Shown: piece after piece, positions 45,176-56,077 of the stretch | How positions within the stretch are numbered: the stretch's first letter is position 1 | Layout: each line of letters begins with the position of its first letter | NCBI GenBank assembly: GCA_947565635.1 | Contig: CANOGU010000003.1 | Span: 1 to 64,000 of the forward strand | Direction of reading: 5' to 3' | Length of the DNA: 64,000 nucleotides | DNA from: an uncultured Lactobacillus sp. | GTDB lineage: Bacteria; Bacillota; Bacilli; Lactobacillales; Lactobacillaceae | Notes under the pieces: model-generated | Told to the model about the DNA's origin: nothing | Seen by the model: the letters and a program-made list of their open reading frames with translations, nothing else | Databases searched by the model: none | Position numbers and translations under genes: made by a program

Positions 45176-46071
45176 ACTTGATCGTATCTGCTATTGGCCA
45201 AGGTTTGCTATGGGCTTTGCTTGGCTTAGGATTATATTTGACATTTAGAATTTTGAATTTTGCCGATATGACAGTGGAAGGAACCTTTCCATTGGGGGCA
45301 GCCGTTGCAGTAGCTAATATTTCACACGGAATGTCCCCATACTTAGCTACTTTATTAGCCCTTTTAGCTGGAATGACAGCAGGTTTAGTAACGGGATTAT
45401 TATACACAAAAGGAAAAATTCCAATTCTACTTGCTGGTATTTTAACAATGACGGCAATTTATTCGATTAATTTGCGAATTATGGGCGGTTCTAATATTTC
45501 ACTGATTGGTAAAAAAACTTTACTCAACAATGAATTTTTAGAAAAATTACCTCAATATTTTAACAGTGTTGTTTTAGGTATTGTAGTTGTAATAGTAATT
45601 ACTGGAATTTTAATTTTCTTTTTAAATACAGATTTTGGCCAAGCTTTTATTGCTACCGGAGATAATCCTAGTATGGCAAAATCATTAGGAATTTACACAG
45701 ACTTTATGGTAATTATTGGTTTAATGCTTTCAAACGGAATAGTTGCCTTATGTGGAGCACTCATTGCTCAAAATAATGGCTATGCTGATATCAATATGGG
45801 GATTGGGACGATTGTTATTGCTCTAGCTTCAATTATCATCGGTGAAGTAGCATTTGGTGAATTAACTTTAAATCAGCGATTAGTGGCTGTAACTTTAGGC
45901 AGTATTATTTATCGTTTGATTTTATTAGCAGTATTACAGTTAGGATTTTCTGCTAATGATTTGAATTTAATTTCTTCAATTGTCTTGGCACTTTGCATGA
46001 TGCTGCCACAACTTGAAAAAGTTATGCATTTAAAAAAGCCGATAAAGAGAGGTGTAAGCAAGCATGACTAA
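45172..46071 (+). CDS. trpY: Tryptophan ABC transporter permease TrpY
   Basis: A 299-residue permease of the branched-chain/BPD_transp_2 type with about eight to nine TM segments (LGLYLTFRILNFADMTVEGTFPLGAA, then NNGYADINMGIGTIVIALASIIIGE). It overlaps trpX by 4 bases and trpZ by 8 bases, a strictly coupled operon. As a single permease gene it probably acts as a homodimer. Confidence 0.87.
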   Translation: MNLIVSAIGQGLLWALLGLGLYLTFRILNFADMTVEGTFPLGAAVAVANISHGMSPYLATLLALLAGMTAGLVTGLLYTKGKIPILLAGILTMTAIYSINLRIMGGSNISLIGKKTLLNNEFLEKLPQYFNSVVLGIVVVIVITGILIFFLNTDFGQAFIATGDNPSMAKSLGIYTDFMVIIGLMLSNGIVALCGALIAQNNGYADINMGIGTIVIALASIIIGEVAFGELTLNQRLVAVTLGSIIYRLILLAVLQLGFSANDLNLISSIVLALCMMLPQLEKVMHLKKPIKRGVSKHD

Positions 46072-46828
46072 ATCAACTCTAGAATTAAAAGATGTAAAAA
46101 CTACTGTTAAAACAGTGGATGGCGAAATTATTCCTATTTTAAAAGGAATTAATTTAAAAATTAAATCTGGTGATTTTATTACAATTATTGGAACTAATGG
46201 TGCGGGGAAATCTACATTATTTAACACAATTGCAGGTAGTTTAAAACCAGATAGCGGTCAGATTCTTCATGATGGTCAAGATATTACTAAGATGAGTGAA
46301 GAAAAAAGAACTCAGTTTATTGGACGAGTTTTTCAAGATCCTAAAATGGGAACTGCTCCAAGAATGACAGTGGCTGAAAATTTACTATTAGCCACCAATA
46401 GAGGGAAAAAAAGATTTTTAAAGATTAGAAAATTGAAAGAAAACATTCCTCATTTTAAAGAAATGGCTAGGGTGATGAATAACGGTTTAGAAAATCGGTT
46501 GAATAGCTTTGTCGAAGGCTTATCTGGAGGACAAAGACAAGCATTGAGCTTTCTGATGGCAACTATTGAAAGGCCTGATATTTTGCTCTTAGATGAACAT
46601 ACGGCAGCTCTGGATCCACATACTAGTGAAAATTTATTAGCTGTAACTGATAAGCAGATTAAGGAAAATAAACTGACTGCCTTAATGATTACGCACCATA
46701 TGGAAGATGCTTTAAAATATGGAAATCGTCTTTTAGTTTTAAAGGATGGGAGAGTTAAGGTTGATATTAATGAGCCAGAAAAAAAGAAATTAAAAGTAAG
46801 TGATCTTTATGCTTATTTTGATGATTAA
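46064..46828 (+). CDS. trpZ: Tryptophan ABC transporter ATP-binding protein TrpZ
   Basis: A 254-residue ABC ATPase. Walker A is GTNGAGKST (residues 43-51), the signature is LSGGQRQALSF, and Walker B is ILLLDEHTAALDP. The H-loop is MITHHMEDA. It overlaps trpY by 8 bases and is the last gene of the operon, followed by a terminator. The transporter TrpXYZ should import tryptophan, for which the host is presumably auxotrophic. Confidence 0.9.
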   Translation: MTKSTLELKDVKTTVKTVDGEIIPILKGINLKIKSGDFITIIGTNGAGKSTLFNTIAGSLKPDSGQILHDGQDITKMSEEKRTQFIGRVFQDPKMGTAPRMTVAENLLLATNRGKKRFLKIRKLKENIPHFKEMARVMNNGLENRLNSFVEGLSGGQRQALSFLMATIERPDILLLDEHTAALDPHTSENLLAVTDKQIKENKLTALMITHHMEDALKYGNRLLVLKDGRVKVDINEPEKKKLKVSDLYAYFDD

Positions 46829-46830
46829 TA

Positions 46831-46868
46831 GAAAACTAGCGCTGCTTGTCGGTTCTAGTTTTTTTGGT
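46831..46868 (+). terminator. Terminator of trpXYZ
   Basis: AACTAG / CTAGTT stem with an internal CTG..CGG pairing and seven T residues. Confidence 0.65.
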
Positions 46869-46934
46869 TAAAATGATTTCTAACTGTGTTTAGGTATATT
46901 TTAAATGTCTAATAAAGGGGGAGTAAGAAAAAAT

Positions 46935-48542
46935 TTGAATAATAAAGGACATAAAATAAGTTTATTTTCAGCAATCATGTTAGCCCTTAATTCATTAATT
47001 GGATCAGGGTGGCTTTTTGGCTCTGGTTCAGCAGCTAGAATTGCTGGACCCGCAGCCGTTTTGTCTTGGATAATTGGTGCAATTATTATTATCGCAATTG
47101 CTTTAACCTATGTTGAATTAGGAACAATGTTTCCTGAAAGCGGTGGAATGAGTAAGTATGCTCAATACAGTCATGGACCAATGCTGGGCTTTATTGCGGC
47201 TTGGGCTAATTGGATTTCATTAGTAACTTTGGTACCAATGGAAGCTGTAGCTGCAGTTCAATATATGAGTTCGTGGCCATGGAAATGGGCTAACTGGACT
47301 CATCATTTTATGCAAGATGGAAATATTACTACACCTGGATTATTAATAGTATTTGCATTTATGATTATCTTTACTTTGATTAATTTTTGGTCAATTAAGA
47401 TCATGACGCATTTCACTAATTTGATCTCTATCTTTAAGGTATTATTGCCTACGTTAACAATTATCATGCTGTTTGCATCTAGTTTTCATCCTGCTAATTT
47501 TGGTCATGATGTGCAAACATTTATGCCATATGGTAGTCGTGCAATTTTTGAAGCAGCATCTGGTGCCGGTATTATTATGTCGTATGATGCTTTTCAAACG
47601 GTTATTAATATTGGAGGAGAACTAGAAAATCCACGTAAAAACATTATTCGTGGCGTTTTAATATCAATGTTTATAACGGCAGCAATTTATATTTTGCTTC
47701 AGGTAGCTTTTATTGGAGCATTAGATCCTGCAATGATTGCTAAAGATTCATGGCATGGAATTAATTTTGCATCTCCGTTTGCAGACATTGCAATTTTATT
47801 AGGGATTAATTGGTTAGTAATCTTACTTTATATGGATGCCTTTGTTTCTCCCTTTGGAACAGGTGTAGCCTTTGTAGCAACAGCTTCTAGAGCTTTAGCA
47901 GCGATGACGCATACAAAGCACTTACCAGCTTGGCTTGGTAGACTCAACAGACGCTATTTAGAACCTCGTTTTGCAATGGTTACTGATTTAGTTTTGGCAA
48001 TCATTTTAGTTAGTGTTTTTAGAAACTGGAATTTATTAGCTACAGTTATTACATGTGCAACTTTAATTGCTTATTTAACTGGTCCGGTAACTACAATTAC
48101 TTTAAGAAAGATTGCTCCAGATTTGGATCGACCATATAAACCTTCATATATGAAATGGTTTGCTCCTTTGACTTTTGTTTTAACGAGCTTAGCGATTTAT
48201 TGGGCAATGTGGCCAACAACTATTCAAGTTATTTTAGTAATTGTTTTAGGAATCCCAATTTACTTTTATTATGAAGTCAAATACCAAAAGAAGAATTTTA
48301 AAACTCAATTTAAACATGCAGCTTGGTTATTAGGTTATTTGATATTCATTTCAATTATGTCTTATTGTGGTAGTGATGGTTTTGGAGGACAAAACTGGAT
48401 TACCTATCCTTGGGACTTTTTAGTAATCGCGGCTGTATCGTTAATTTTCTATAAACTAGCTATTGATACTGGTTTAGAGAAAATTGATCCGGCTGCAATC
48501 AAAGTTAATGAAAAGATTAGGCTTAAAGAAAGTGAAGAATAA
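46935..48542 (+). CDS. APC-family amino-acid permease
   Basis: A 535-residue protein with 12 or more TM segments. The first is SAIMLALNSLIGSGWLFGSG, with the substrate-backbone-binding GSG motif, followed by ELGTMFPESGGMSKYAQYSHG. It probably imports an amino acid by cation symport; the substrate cannot be read from sequence. AGGGGGAG lies 11 bases before a TTG at 46935, which is preferred. An upstream in-frame ATG at 46905 has only a weak RBS and would add ten residues. Confidence 0.8.
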   Translation: MNNKGHKISLFSAIMLALNSLIGSGWLFGSGSAARIAGPAAVLSWIIGAIIIIAIALTYVELGTMFPESGGMSKYAQYSHGPMLGFIAAWANWISLVTLVPMEAVAAVQYMSSWPWKWANWTHHFMQDGNITTPGLLIVFAFMIIFTLINFWSIKIMTHFTNLISIFKVLLPTLTIIMLFASSFHPANFGHDVQTFMPYGSRAIFEAASGAGIIMSYDAFQTVINIGGELENPRKNIIRGVLISMFITAAIYILLQVAFIGALDPAMIAKDSWHGINFASPFADIAILLGINWLVILLYMDAFVSPFGTGVAFVATASRALAAMTHTKHLPAWLGRLNRRYLEPRFAMVTDLVLAIILVSVFRNWNLLATVITCATLIAYLTGPVTTITLRKIAPDLDRPYKPSYMKWFAPLTFVLTSLAIYWAMWPTTIQVILVIVLGIPIYFYYEVKYQKKNFKTQFKHAAWLLGYLIFISIMSYCGSDGFGGQNWITYPWDFLVIAAVSLIFYKLAIDTGLEKIDPAAIKVNEKIRLKESEE

Positions 48543-48652
48543 AGTGTAAACTATAAATTAGCTTGAATTCTCGTTAGAAAGGTGCTATTCTTAACTAGTC
48601 GTGAAATAATCTATGATCTGAAATATTGGTCATGGCAAAGGAGTATTAAACA

Positions 48653-48904
48653 ATGAGAAAAGGGATTCATCCAGATTACCAAGAAGTTGTTTTCATGGAC
48701 TCAGCAACTGGTGCTAAGTTCGTAGCTGGTTCTACTTTAAAACCAGAAGAAACAATTGAATTCGAAGGTAAGACTTACCCATTAGTTCGTGTTGAAATTT
48801 CTTCAGATTCTCACCCATTCTACACTGGCAAGCAAAAGTTTGCACAAGCAGATGGTCGTATCGAAAAATTCAACAAGAAGTACGGTATGTCTTCAAAGAA
48901 CTAA
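48653..48904 (+). CDS. rpmE2: 50S ribosomal protein L31 type B
   Basis: An 83-residue ribosomal protein ([35 protein letters not shown]). It has no CxxC zinc motif, so it is the Zn-independent type B paralogue. AAAGGAG is well placed. Monocistronic, followed by a terminator. Confidence 0.95.
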   Translation: MRKGIHPDYQEVVFMDSATGAKFVAGSTLKPEETIEFEGKTYPLVRVEISSDSHPFYTGKQKFAQADGRIEKFNKKYGMSSKN

Positions 48905-48917
48905 TAATTCTTGGTTT

Positions 48918-48956
48918 TTACCAAAAGAGCAGCCACTTTGGACTGCTCTTTTTTTA
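48918..48956 (+). terminator. Terminator of rpmE2
   Basis: AAAAGAGCAG / CTGCTCTTTTTTT stem with inner CCACTTTGG pairing. Confidence 0.88.
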
Positions 48957-49065
48957 TGCTTAACGTGGTATAATTCTTATTGATATGCGTGAGACCTTTT
49001 TCTGACTGCGATAAGTCAGTATAATAGGAGTACATGCAATTTTAGGTAGGAGTAATTTATTTATT

Positions 49066-50433
49066 ATGAAAATGCAACTTGCTGAGATCGCTAAAGCATT
49101 AAATAGTTCAGTTAATATGGGAGAAGATAAAGTCATTACATCCGTTGTTTTTGACTCAAGAAAAGCGACTCCCAATTCTTTGTTTGTACCGTTAGCAGGT
49201 GCAAGAGATGGACATGATTTTGTATCTAATGCAATGGCAAATGGTGCAGAAGCAACTTTATGGAAAAAAGGACATGAAGGTATGCCTACAGATGTGCCGG
49301 TTATTGAAGTTGATGATCCATTAACTGCACTTCAAGCTTTAGCTAAATATTATTTAGGCAAAGTTAATCCAACTGTGGTTGGAATTACCGGATCAAATGG
49401 TAAGACCACAACTAAGGATATGATTGCGGCCGTTTTATCTAAGAGATTTAACGTGCATAAGACACAAGCTAATTTTAATAATGAAATTGGTGTTCCCGTA
49501 ACAATTTTAGAGATGAAACCATCTACTGAAATTTTAGTACTTGAAATGGGAATGGATCGTCCTGGCCAATTACATCACTTAAGTGAATTAGTAAGACCTG
49601 ATGTTTGTGTGATCACTATGATTGGTGAAGCCCATATTGAATTCTTTGGCACTAGAGATAAGATTGCAGATGCAAAGATGGAAATTACTGATTTCTTAAA
49701 AGAAGACGGTAAGTTTATCTACAATGGGGATGAACCTTTATTACAAGAACGTGCAGCTAAGATTAAGCAAGATAAGAGTACTTTTGGCTTTAGAGAAGAA
49801 GATACTATTTTTGCGACTACATTTAGATCTTATATGCATCATGCTACGTTTGAAGTAAATGATTCAAAGCAACAATTTAAGATTCCAATGATTGGTAAGC
49901 ATAATGTTTCAAACGCTCTTGCAGCTATTAGTGTTGGCCGTCATTTTGGTGAAAATGATGAGCAAATTGCTCAAGCATTGGCTAACTTTACTCCAACGGC
50001 AAATAGAATGCAGTGGAAAAAAGGTGATGTAGGCGAAGCAATTATGGATGATGTCTACAACTCAAATCCAACTGCTGTTAAGGCTGTTACGACATCATTT
50101 GGACAAGTAATGGTTGAAAATGGTGGCCGCAGAATCGCAGTGTTGGGCGATATGTTAGAGCTTGGAGATGAATCCTCAGAACTCCATGCTTCACTTGCTG
50201 ACGCACTAGATCCAGCAATTATTAACGAATTATATTTATATGGTCCTGAGATGAAGCATTTATACGATGTACTTGTAGATAAGTATGAAGTAGCTAATTT
50301 ACATTACTATCCACAAGAAGAAATGAATCGTATGATTGATGACTTAAAGAATGATATCAAACCTAATGATATTGTTATGTTAAAGGGATCACATGGAATG
50401 CATTTAGAAAAGGTTTTAGACCGCCTAATGTAG
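49066..50433 (+). CDS. murF: UDP-N-acetylmuramoyl-tripeptide--D-alanyl-D-alanine ligase
   Basis: Adds D-Ala-D-Ala to the UDP-MurNAc tripeptide. The 455-residue Mur ligase has P-loop GITGSNGKTTTKD (residues 107-118), ANFNNEIGVP, and MDDVYNSNPTA. AGGAG lies 13 bases before the start, a rather long spacing. It is followed after 15 bases by cshA. D-Ala comes from Alr, encoded 2 kb downstream. Confidence 0.95.
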   Translation: MKMQLAEIAKALNSSVNMGEDKVITSVVFDSRKATPNSLFVPLAGARDGHDFVSNAMANGAEATLWKKGHEGMPTDVPVIEVDDPLTALQALAKYYLGKVNPTVVGITGSNGKTTTKDMIAAVLSKRFNVHKTQANFNNEIGVPVTILEMKPSTEILVLEMGMDRPGQLHHLSELVRPDVCVITMIGEAHIEFFGTRDKIADAKMEITDFLKEDGKFIYNGDEPLLQERAAKIKQDKSTFGFREEDTIFATTFRSYMHHATFEVNDSKQQFKIPMIGKHNVSNALAAISVGRHFGENDEQIAQALANFTPTANRMQWKKGDVGEAIMDDVYNSNPTAVKAVTTSFGQVMVENGGRRIAVLGDMLELGDESSELHASLADALDPAIINELYLYGPEMKHLYDVLVDKYEVANLHYYPQEEMNRMIDDLKNDIKPNDIVMLKGSHGMHLEKVLDRLM

Positions 50434-50448
50434 GAAGGAATTAGATAT

Positions 50449-51906
50449 TTGAAATTTTCTGAAATGAACTTAAAGCCTGAGATTTTGAAAGCAATTAAAC
50501 GCTCAGGTTTTGAAGAAGCTACGCCAATCCAAGAAAAGACCATTCCTTTAGTTTTAGAGGGAAAAGATGTAATTGGTCAAGCACAAACTGGTACTGGTAA
50601 AACTGCAGCTTTTGGTTTACCAATTTTGCAAAAGTTGGATAAGCAACATGATTCAATTCAAGCAATTATTATTGAACCTACTCGTGAATTGGCTATTCAA
50701 ACGCAAGAAGAACTTTTTCGTCTAGGTCGTGATGAAAAGGCACGTGTTCAAGTAGTTTATGGCGGTGCAGATATTCGTCGTCAAATTCGTGCTTTAAAGC
50801 AAACACCTGCAATTTTAGTGGGAACGCCGGGACGTTTACTTGATCACTTAAAACGAGGAACAATTGACATCTCTAAGGTAAAGACAATTGTTTTAGATGA
50901 AGCAGATGAAATGCTTGATATGGGCTTTATCCAAGATATTGAGAGTATTTTAAATTATGCTTCTAACAGACATCAAACGTTGTTATTTTCAGCAACTATG
51001 CCAAAACCAATTTTACGAATTGGCGAAAAGTTTATGAATGATCCTGAAATTGTAAAAATTAAAGGAAAAGAATTAACTGCTAACTTAATTGATCAATATT
51101 TTGTAAGAGCAAAAGAAAACGAAAAATTTGATATTTTATGTCGATTAATTGATGTTCAAAATCCTGATCTTGCCGTTATTTTTGGCAGAACTAAGAGACG
51201 TGTTGATGAATTAACGCGTGGATTACAGGCGCGTGGATACAATGCAGCTGGAATTCATGGCGATCTTTCTCAAACTAAGAGAATGAGCGTTTTGAAAAGA
51301 TTTCGTAAGGGTAAATTGGATATATTAGTGGCAACTGATGTAGCTGCTCGTGGTTTGGATATTTCTGGCGTTAGTCATGTTTATAACTATGACATTCCTC
51401 AAGATCCAGACTCTTATGTTCACCGGATTGGTAGAACTGGACGTGCTGGTCAAAATGGTATGTCAGTAACTTTTGTTACACCAAATGAAATTGGCTACAT
51501 GCGTACAATTGAACAATTAACGCACAAAAAGATGATGCCACTTAAACCACCAACTGATGAAGAGGCCTTTAAGGGACAATTAAGTGCAGCGAATAAAAAG
51601 GTAGCAGAATTATTAGATAGTGATCTTTCTAAATATACTGAAGGAGCAGCCCAGCTTCTTGATGATTACTCTGCGGTAGATTTGGTTGCAGCTTTATTAA
51701 AGGATCTATCTAAAGATGCTGAAAGCGTAAAAGTGAAGATTACACCTGAAAAACCATTACCATTTAAATCAAAACATGGTAATAATAATCATCACTTTAA
51801 ACGTAATTTTAAGCGTGGCGTAGATAGAAATGAAAGATATCACCGTAAGCCAAATGCTCGTCGTGGTGGTAGAAAACATGACTTCGTTATAAAGAAGAAA
51901 GACTGA
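50449..51906 (+). CDS. cshA: DEAD-box ATP-dependent RNA helicase CshA
   Basis: A 485-residue RNA helicase of the degradosome and cold-shock type. The motifs are complete: AQTGTGKT (I), PTRELA (Ia), GTPGR (Ib), DEAD in LDEADEML (II), SAT (III), ARGLDI (V) and HRIGRTGRAG (VI). It ends in a basic, disordered RNA-binding tail with HHFKRNFKRG and RRGGRKH. The start is TTG behind GGAAGGAA. Confidence 0.93.
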   Translation: MKFSEMNLKPEILKAIKRSGFEEATPIQEKTIPLVLEGKDVIGQAQTGTGKTAAFGLPILQKLDKQHDSIQAIIIEPTRELAIQTQEELFRLGRDEKARVQVVYGGADIRRQIRALKQTPAILVGTPGRLLDHLKRGTIDISKVKTIVLDEADEMLDMGFIQDIESILNYASNRHQTLLFSATMPKPILRIGEKFMNDPEIVKIKGKELTANLIDQYFVRAKENEKFDILCRLIDVQNPDLAVIFGRTKRRVDELTRGLQARGYNAAGIHGDLSQTKRMSVLKRFRKGKLDILVATDVAARGLDISGVSHVYNYDIPQDPDSYVHRIGRTGRAGQNGMSVTFVTPNEIGYMRTIEQLTHKKMMPLKPPTDEEAFKGQLSAANKKVAELLDSDLSKYTEGAAQLLDDYSAVDLVAALLKDLSKDAESVKVKITPEKPLPFKSKHGNNNHHFKRNFKRGVDRNERYHRKPNARRGGRKHDFVIKKKD

Positions 51907-51914
51907 TTTTGTTA

Positions 51915-51947
51915 AAAAGAGCTGTAGTTGCTACAGCTCTTTTTTGT
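51915..51947 (+). terminator. Terminator after cshA
   Basis: AAGAGCTGTAG / CTACAGCTCTTTTTT with a short loop. Confidence 0.88.
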
Positions 51948-51979
51948 AATATAATGTATCAATGTGTGAGGTAAAAATA

Positions 51980-52339
51980 ATGATTAGAGGCGTAGGCATT
52001 GACTCAGTTGAAGTTGAGCGCATGAAGAAGATAGTTGAAAAAGGTGACAAATTCGCCAAAAGAGTATTAACTCCTAAAGAATTTGCACAATATCAACAAT
52101 TAAATGGAAAACGAAAGGTTGAATATCTTGGCGGACGTTTTTCTTTGAAGGAATCTTTTTCTAAAGCAATGGGAACTGGCTTAGGTAAATATGTTGGTTT
52201 TCAAGATATTGAAACTTTATGGGATGATTTAGGTCATCCGGTAATGACGTCAACTAAGTTTTCTGGAAATATTTTTCCTAGTATCACACATGATGATTAT
52301 GAGGTTATAACATTTGTAGTTTTGGAGGAATTAAATTAA
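51980..52339 (+). CDS. acpS: Holo-[acyl-carrier-protein] synthase
   Basis: Transfers 4'-phosphopantetheine from CoA to acyl carrier protein. The 119-residue protein has the conserved [12 protein letters not shown] metal site and [17 protein letters not shown]. The ATG at 51980 has GAGG 8 bases upstream and gives the usual length; an ATG at 51962 precedes the RBS. The stop overlaps the alr start by one base (TAATG). Confidence 0.95.
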   Translation: MIRGVGIDSVEVERMKKIVEKGDKFAKRVLTPKEFAQYQQLNGKRKVEYLGGRFSLKESFSKAMGTGLGKYVGFQDIETLWDDLGHPVMTSTKFSGNIFPSITHDDYEVITFVVLEELN

Positions 52340-53469
52340 TGGTTCCAGGAATTCATCGTCCAGCCGTAGTAAAGGTAAACTTGGGCGCAATTAAGAGAAA
52401 TCTTGAAAATGAAATGGAGCATCTAGAACCCAATCAAAAGATGCTTGCAGTAGTAAAAGCCAATGGCTATGGCCATGGAGCTGTAGAAGTAGCTAAGGTT
52501 GCAAATGAAGTAGGTGTAGCGGGATTTTGTGTTGCAATTCTAGATGAAGCTTTAGAGTTAAGACGAGCTGATATTACTAAAACTATTTTGGTTTTGGGTG
52601 TTGTTTCTCCAGAATATGTTCCAATTGCTGCAGTAAATGATGTATCATTAACTGTTCCAAACTTGGAGTGGCTTAAAGAGGCTGAAAAATATTTAAAAGA
52701 TGCAAATTTACGATTGAAAATCCATATAGGTGTTGACTCAGGTATGGGCCGCATTGGATTTAACGAAGATGCAGATTTTATTGCAGCTAATGAATTTTTA
52801 AAAGACAATAATAATTTCTTTGTTGAAGGAATGTTTGCTCATTTTGCTTCAGCTGATAGTAGTGACGAAACTTACTTTAAACATCAATGTGAAAAGTTTA
52901 ATCATATGAAGAGCTTACTTACTGTCAAGCCCAAATGGATTCATGTGGATAATACTGCGGCAAGTATTTTTCATAATGGAATCAAGAGTGATTTAGTCCG
53001 CTTTGGAATTGGTATTTACGGCTTAAATCCATCTTCGAATCCTGATTCACTTGATTTGAAGTCAAATATTGATTTGTATCCAGCTTTATCTTTTGAAAGT
53101 GAATTAACTCACGTTAAAACTATTCATCAAGGTGATGGAGTCGGATATGGATCTACATTTGTTGCGGACGAAGATACAATTATTGGAACTGTACCTGTTG
53201 GTTATGCGGATGGATTTATTAGAAAATTCCAAGGCTTTAAAGTAAAGGTAGGAGATACTTACTGTCCAATTGTTGGTCGAATTTGTATGGATCAATTCAT
53301 GGTTAAAATGCCAAAAGAAATGCCACTTGGAACTAAAGTAGTTATTATTTCTGATAATCCTAGTGATCCAAATAACATTAAAGCTGCAGCTGATTATGTT
53401 GATACGATTCATTATGAAGTTGCATGTTTGTTAAATGATCGTTTGCCACGTGTATATTATGAAGAATAA
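52339..53469 (+). CDS. alr: Alanine racemase
   Basis: Makes D-alanine for the cell wall. The 376-residue PLP enzyme has K40 in [12 protein letters not shown] and the second catalytic base Y270 in GVGYGSTF. It is translationally coupled to acpS, the standard Firmicutes arrangement, with GGAGG inside acpS. Confidence 0.96.
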   Translation: MVPGIHRPAVVKVNLGAIKRNLENEMEHLEPNQKMLAVVKANGYGHGAVEVAKVANEVGVAGFCVAILDEALELRRADITKTILVLGVVSPEYVPIAAVNDVSLTVPNLEWLKEAEKYLKDANLRLKIHIGVDSGMGRIGFNEDADFIAANEFLKDNNNFFVEGMFAHFASADSSDETYFKHQCEKFNHMKSLLTVKPKWIHVDNTAASIFHNGIKSDLVRFGIGIYGLNPSSNPDSLDLKSNIDLYPALSFESELTHVKTIHQGDGVGYGSTFVADEDTIIGTVPVGYADGFIRKFQGFKVKVGDTYCPIVGRICMDQFMVKMPKEMPLGTKVVIISDNPSDPNNIKAAADYVDTIHYEVACLLNDRLPRVYYEE

Positions 53470-53511
53470 AACAAAAGCTCGCTAGCCAATTAGGTTAACG
53501 AGCTTTTTAAT
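53470..53511. terminator. Terminator between alr and the CBS-ACT gene
   Basis: AAAAGCTCGCTA / TTAACGAGCTTTTT, with an A run before and a T run after, serving convergent genes. Confidence 0.8.
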
Positions 53512-53523
53512 TAAAAAATGTAT

Positions 53524-54204
53524 CTAGGCTTTTAATTCCCCAGGTTGTTCTGCACTTCGAATTGTGAGACCAGATTGAAGGTCTTCAATTTCAGCAACTA
53601 CAAATCCCTTCTTTTCAAGACGGTTTACAATTGCTGTCATGGTTTCGCGAGATACGCCAATAGGAAGCGTAAATAAGTTACGGCGAACTAATTCGCCAGT
53701 TTTAACATCTAAGGTTAGACAACCAGCAATGTTACTGTACTTAGAAATAATTTTTGTCATTTTAACTAAATTACCACGATCATTGTCGGAAAGAATAGTC
53801 AAAACATATGATCCATTCTTAATGTTCCACGCATCAGAAAGCATGTCTAGCAAACGAGAGTGAGTTAAAATTCCGTAAAAATGATTTTCTTCATCCAATA
53901 CAGCGATGTATGGAAGGTCTTTAATATTAAAGAATACACGGAAAAATGGTGAATTTACTTTGATTGTCTTAGTAGCATTTTTTAATAAGTAAGTTACTGG
54001 CAAATTCATATCGCCGCCTTGAGACTTATGACGGTAGATATGCATTTTATAAATGTTACCACGGAAAATAGTTCCTGTATCATCTAAAATAGGAACACAA
54101 CGAAAGCCAGAATCTTCTAGAACTTTTAATGCTTCGGCAAGAGTGGCTTTTTCATTGACTGTAGTTAAGTAATCTTTTTTATAAACAAGAGATTTGATTA
54201 GCAT
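53524..54204 (-). CDS. CBS-domain pair plus C-terminal ACT-like domain protein (AcuB/CbpA-like)
   Basis: A 226-residue cytoplasmic sensor-type protein. The two CBS domains cover about residues 1-65 and 75-135 (ATLAEALKVLEDSGFRCVPILD, and FYGILTHSRLLDML). The C-terminal 85 residues (YVLTILSDNDRGNLVKMTKIIS) look like an ACT domain. Adenine-nucleotide or c-di-AMP binding is typical of such proteins but not shown here. The ATG at 54204 has GGAGG 6 bases upstream; the GTG at 54219 overlaps that RBS. Confidence 0.8.
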   Translation of the reverse strand: MLIKSLVYKKDYLTTVNEKATLAEALKVLEDSGFRCVPILDDTGTIFRGNIYKMHIYRHKSQGGDMNLPVTYLLKNATKTIKVNSPFFRVFFNIKDLPYIAVLDEENHFYGILTHSRLLDMLSDAWNIKNGSYVLTILSDNDRGNLVKMTKIISKYSNIAGCLTLDVKTGELVRRNLFTLPIGVSRETMTAIVNRLEKKGFVVAEIEDLQSGLTIRSAEQPGELKA

Positions 54205-54299
54205 GATTTTCCTCCACACATCTGAATTTTACAAGCCATTATACCATAGTTTTATATAAAAATTAAAGGCTGATTAAACAACTTTAATTTTGAGAAAGA

Positions 54300-54336
54300 A
54301 AAAGCACTCACACAAAGTGAATGCTTTTTCAATAAA
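54300..54336. terminator. Terminator downstream of ldh
   Basis: AAAAAGCACTCAC / GTGAATGCTTTTT with a short loop, just beyond the ldh stop on the minus strand. Confidence 0.8.
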
Positions 54337-54347
54337 ATGTTGAAGAA

Positions 54348-55322
<975 letters not shown>

Positions 55323-55433
55323 CTAATACTTCCTTCCATATTAGTGATTTATTTAACAATAAAGATTATAGCATATTCGAAATTAAATTTTAAAAATATA
55401 ATTTCTACAAAATGAAATTAAAGAAACAATTAA

Positions 55434-55462
55434 TTAATTGTAAGTAAAGCCTGTGCTATAAT
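55434..55462 (+). promoter_or_regulatory. Promoter of pth-mfd
   Basis: Extended -10 TGCTATAAT ending at 55462 with a weak -35 (TTAATT) at 17 bases spacing. Confidence 0.55.
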
Positions 55463-55518
55463 CTCAAGAGCGAAAAGATATATATTTGAAAAGTAAATAG
55501 GTAAAGAGGGTAAAATCA

Positions 55519-56076
55519 ATGAAGTTAATTGCAGGTTTAGGTAATCCCGGTAAAAAATATGATAAAACCAAGCATAATACAGGTTTTATGGCATTGGACC
55601 ATTATTTAAATAAGAATAATCTGAATTTAGATAAGGATAAGTTTGATGGCTTATGGACAAAGCAAAAGATCAATGGTGAAGATGTAATTTTTCTTGAACC
55701 ACAGACTTTTATGAATGATTCAGGAAAGTCAATTGCACAAGTAGCCAATTTCTTTAAAATTGCTCCAGAAGATATTTTGGTTATTCATGATGATATGGAT
55801 ATGCCAATTGGAAAGATTAGAATTCGTGCAAATGGAAAATCAGGAGGTCATAATGGAATTAAAAGTATTATGGCTTGTTTAGGAACTAATAATTTTAATC
55901 GCTTGAAGATTGGAATTCGTCATCCTCAAAAAGAAAGTGTTGTTTCTTGGGTATTAAGTCCTTTTAATGATGAACAACAGAAGCTAATGAATACAGCTTT
56001 TGAAGTGAGTGAAAATGTCATTAATGATTTCATTAAGGGGAAGAATGCCCAATATTTAATGAATCAGTATAATTAG
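55519..56076 (+). CDS. pth: Peptidyl-tRNA hydrolase
   Basis: Releases peptides from prematurely dissociated peptidyl-tRNA. The 185-residue protein has the catalytic KHNTGF (H19) and LVIHDDMDMPIG, plus GKSGGHNGIKSI. It is separated from mfd by one base. AGAGGG precedes the start. Confidence 0.96.
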   Translation: MKLIAGLGNPGKKYDKTKHNTGFMALDHYLNKNNLNLDKDKFDGLWTKQKINGEDVIFLEPQTFMNDSGKSIAQVANFFKIAPEDILVIHDDMDMPIGKIRIRANGKSGGHNGIKSIMACLGTNNFNRLKIGIRHPQKESVVSWVLSPFNDEQQKLMNTAFEVSENVINDFIKGKNAQYLMNQYN

Positions 56077-56077
56077 A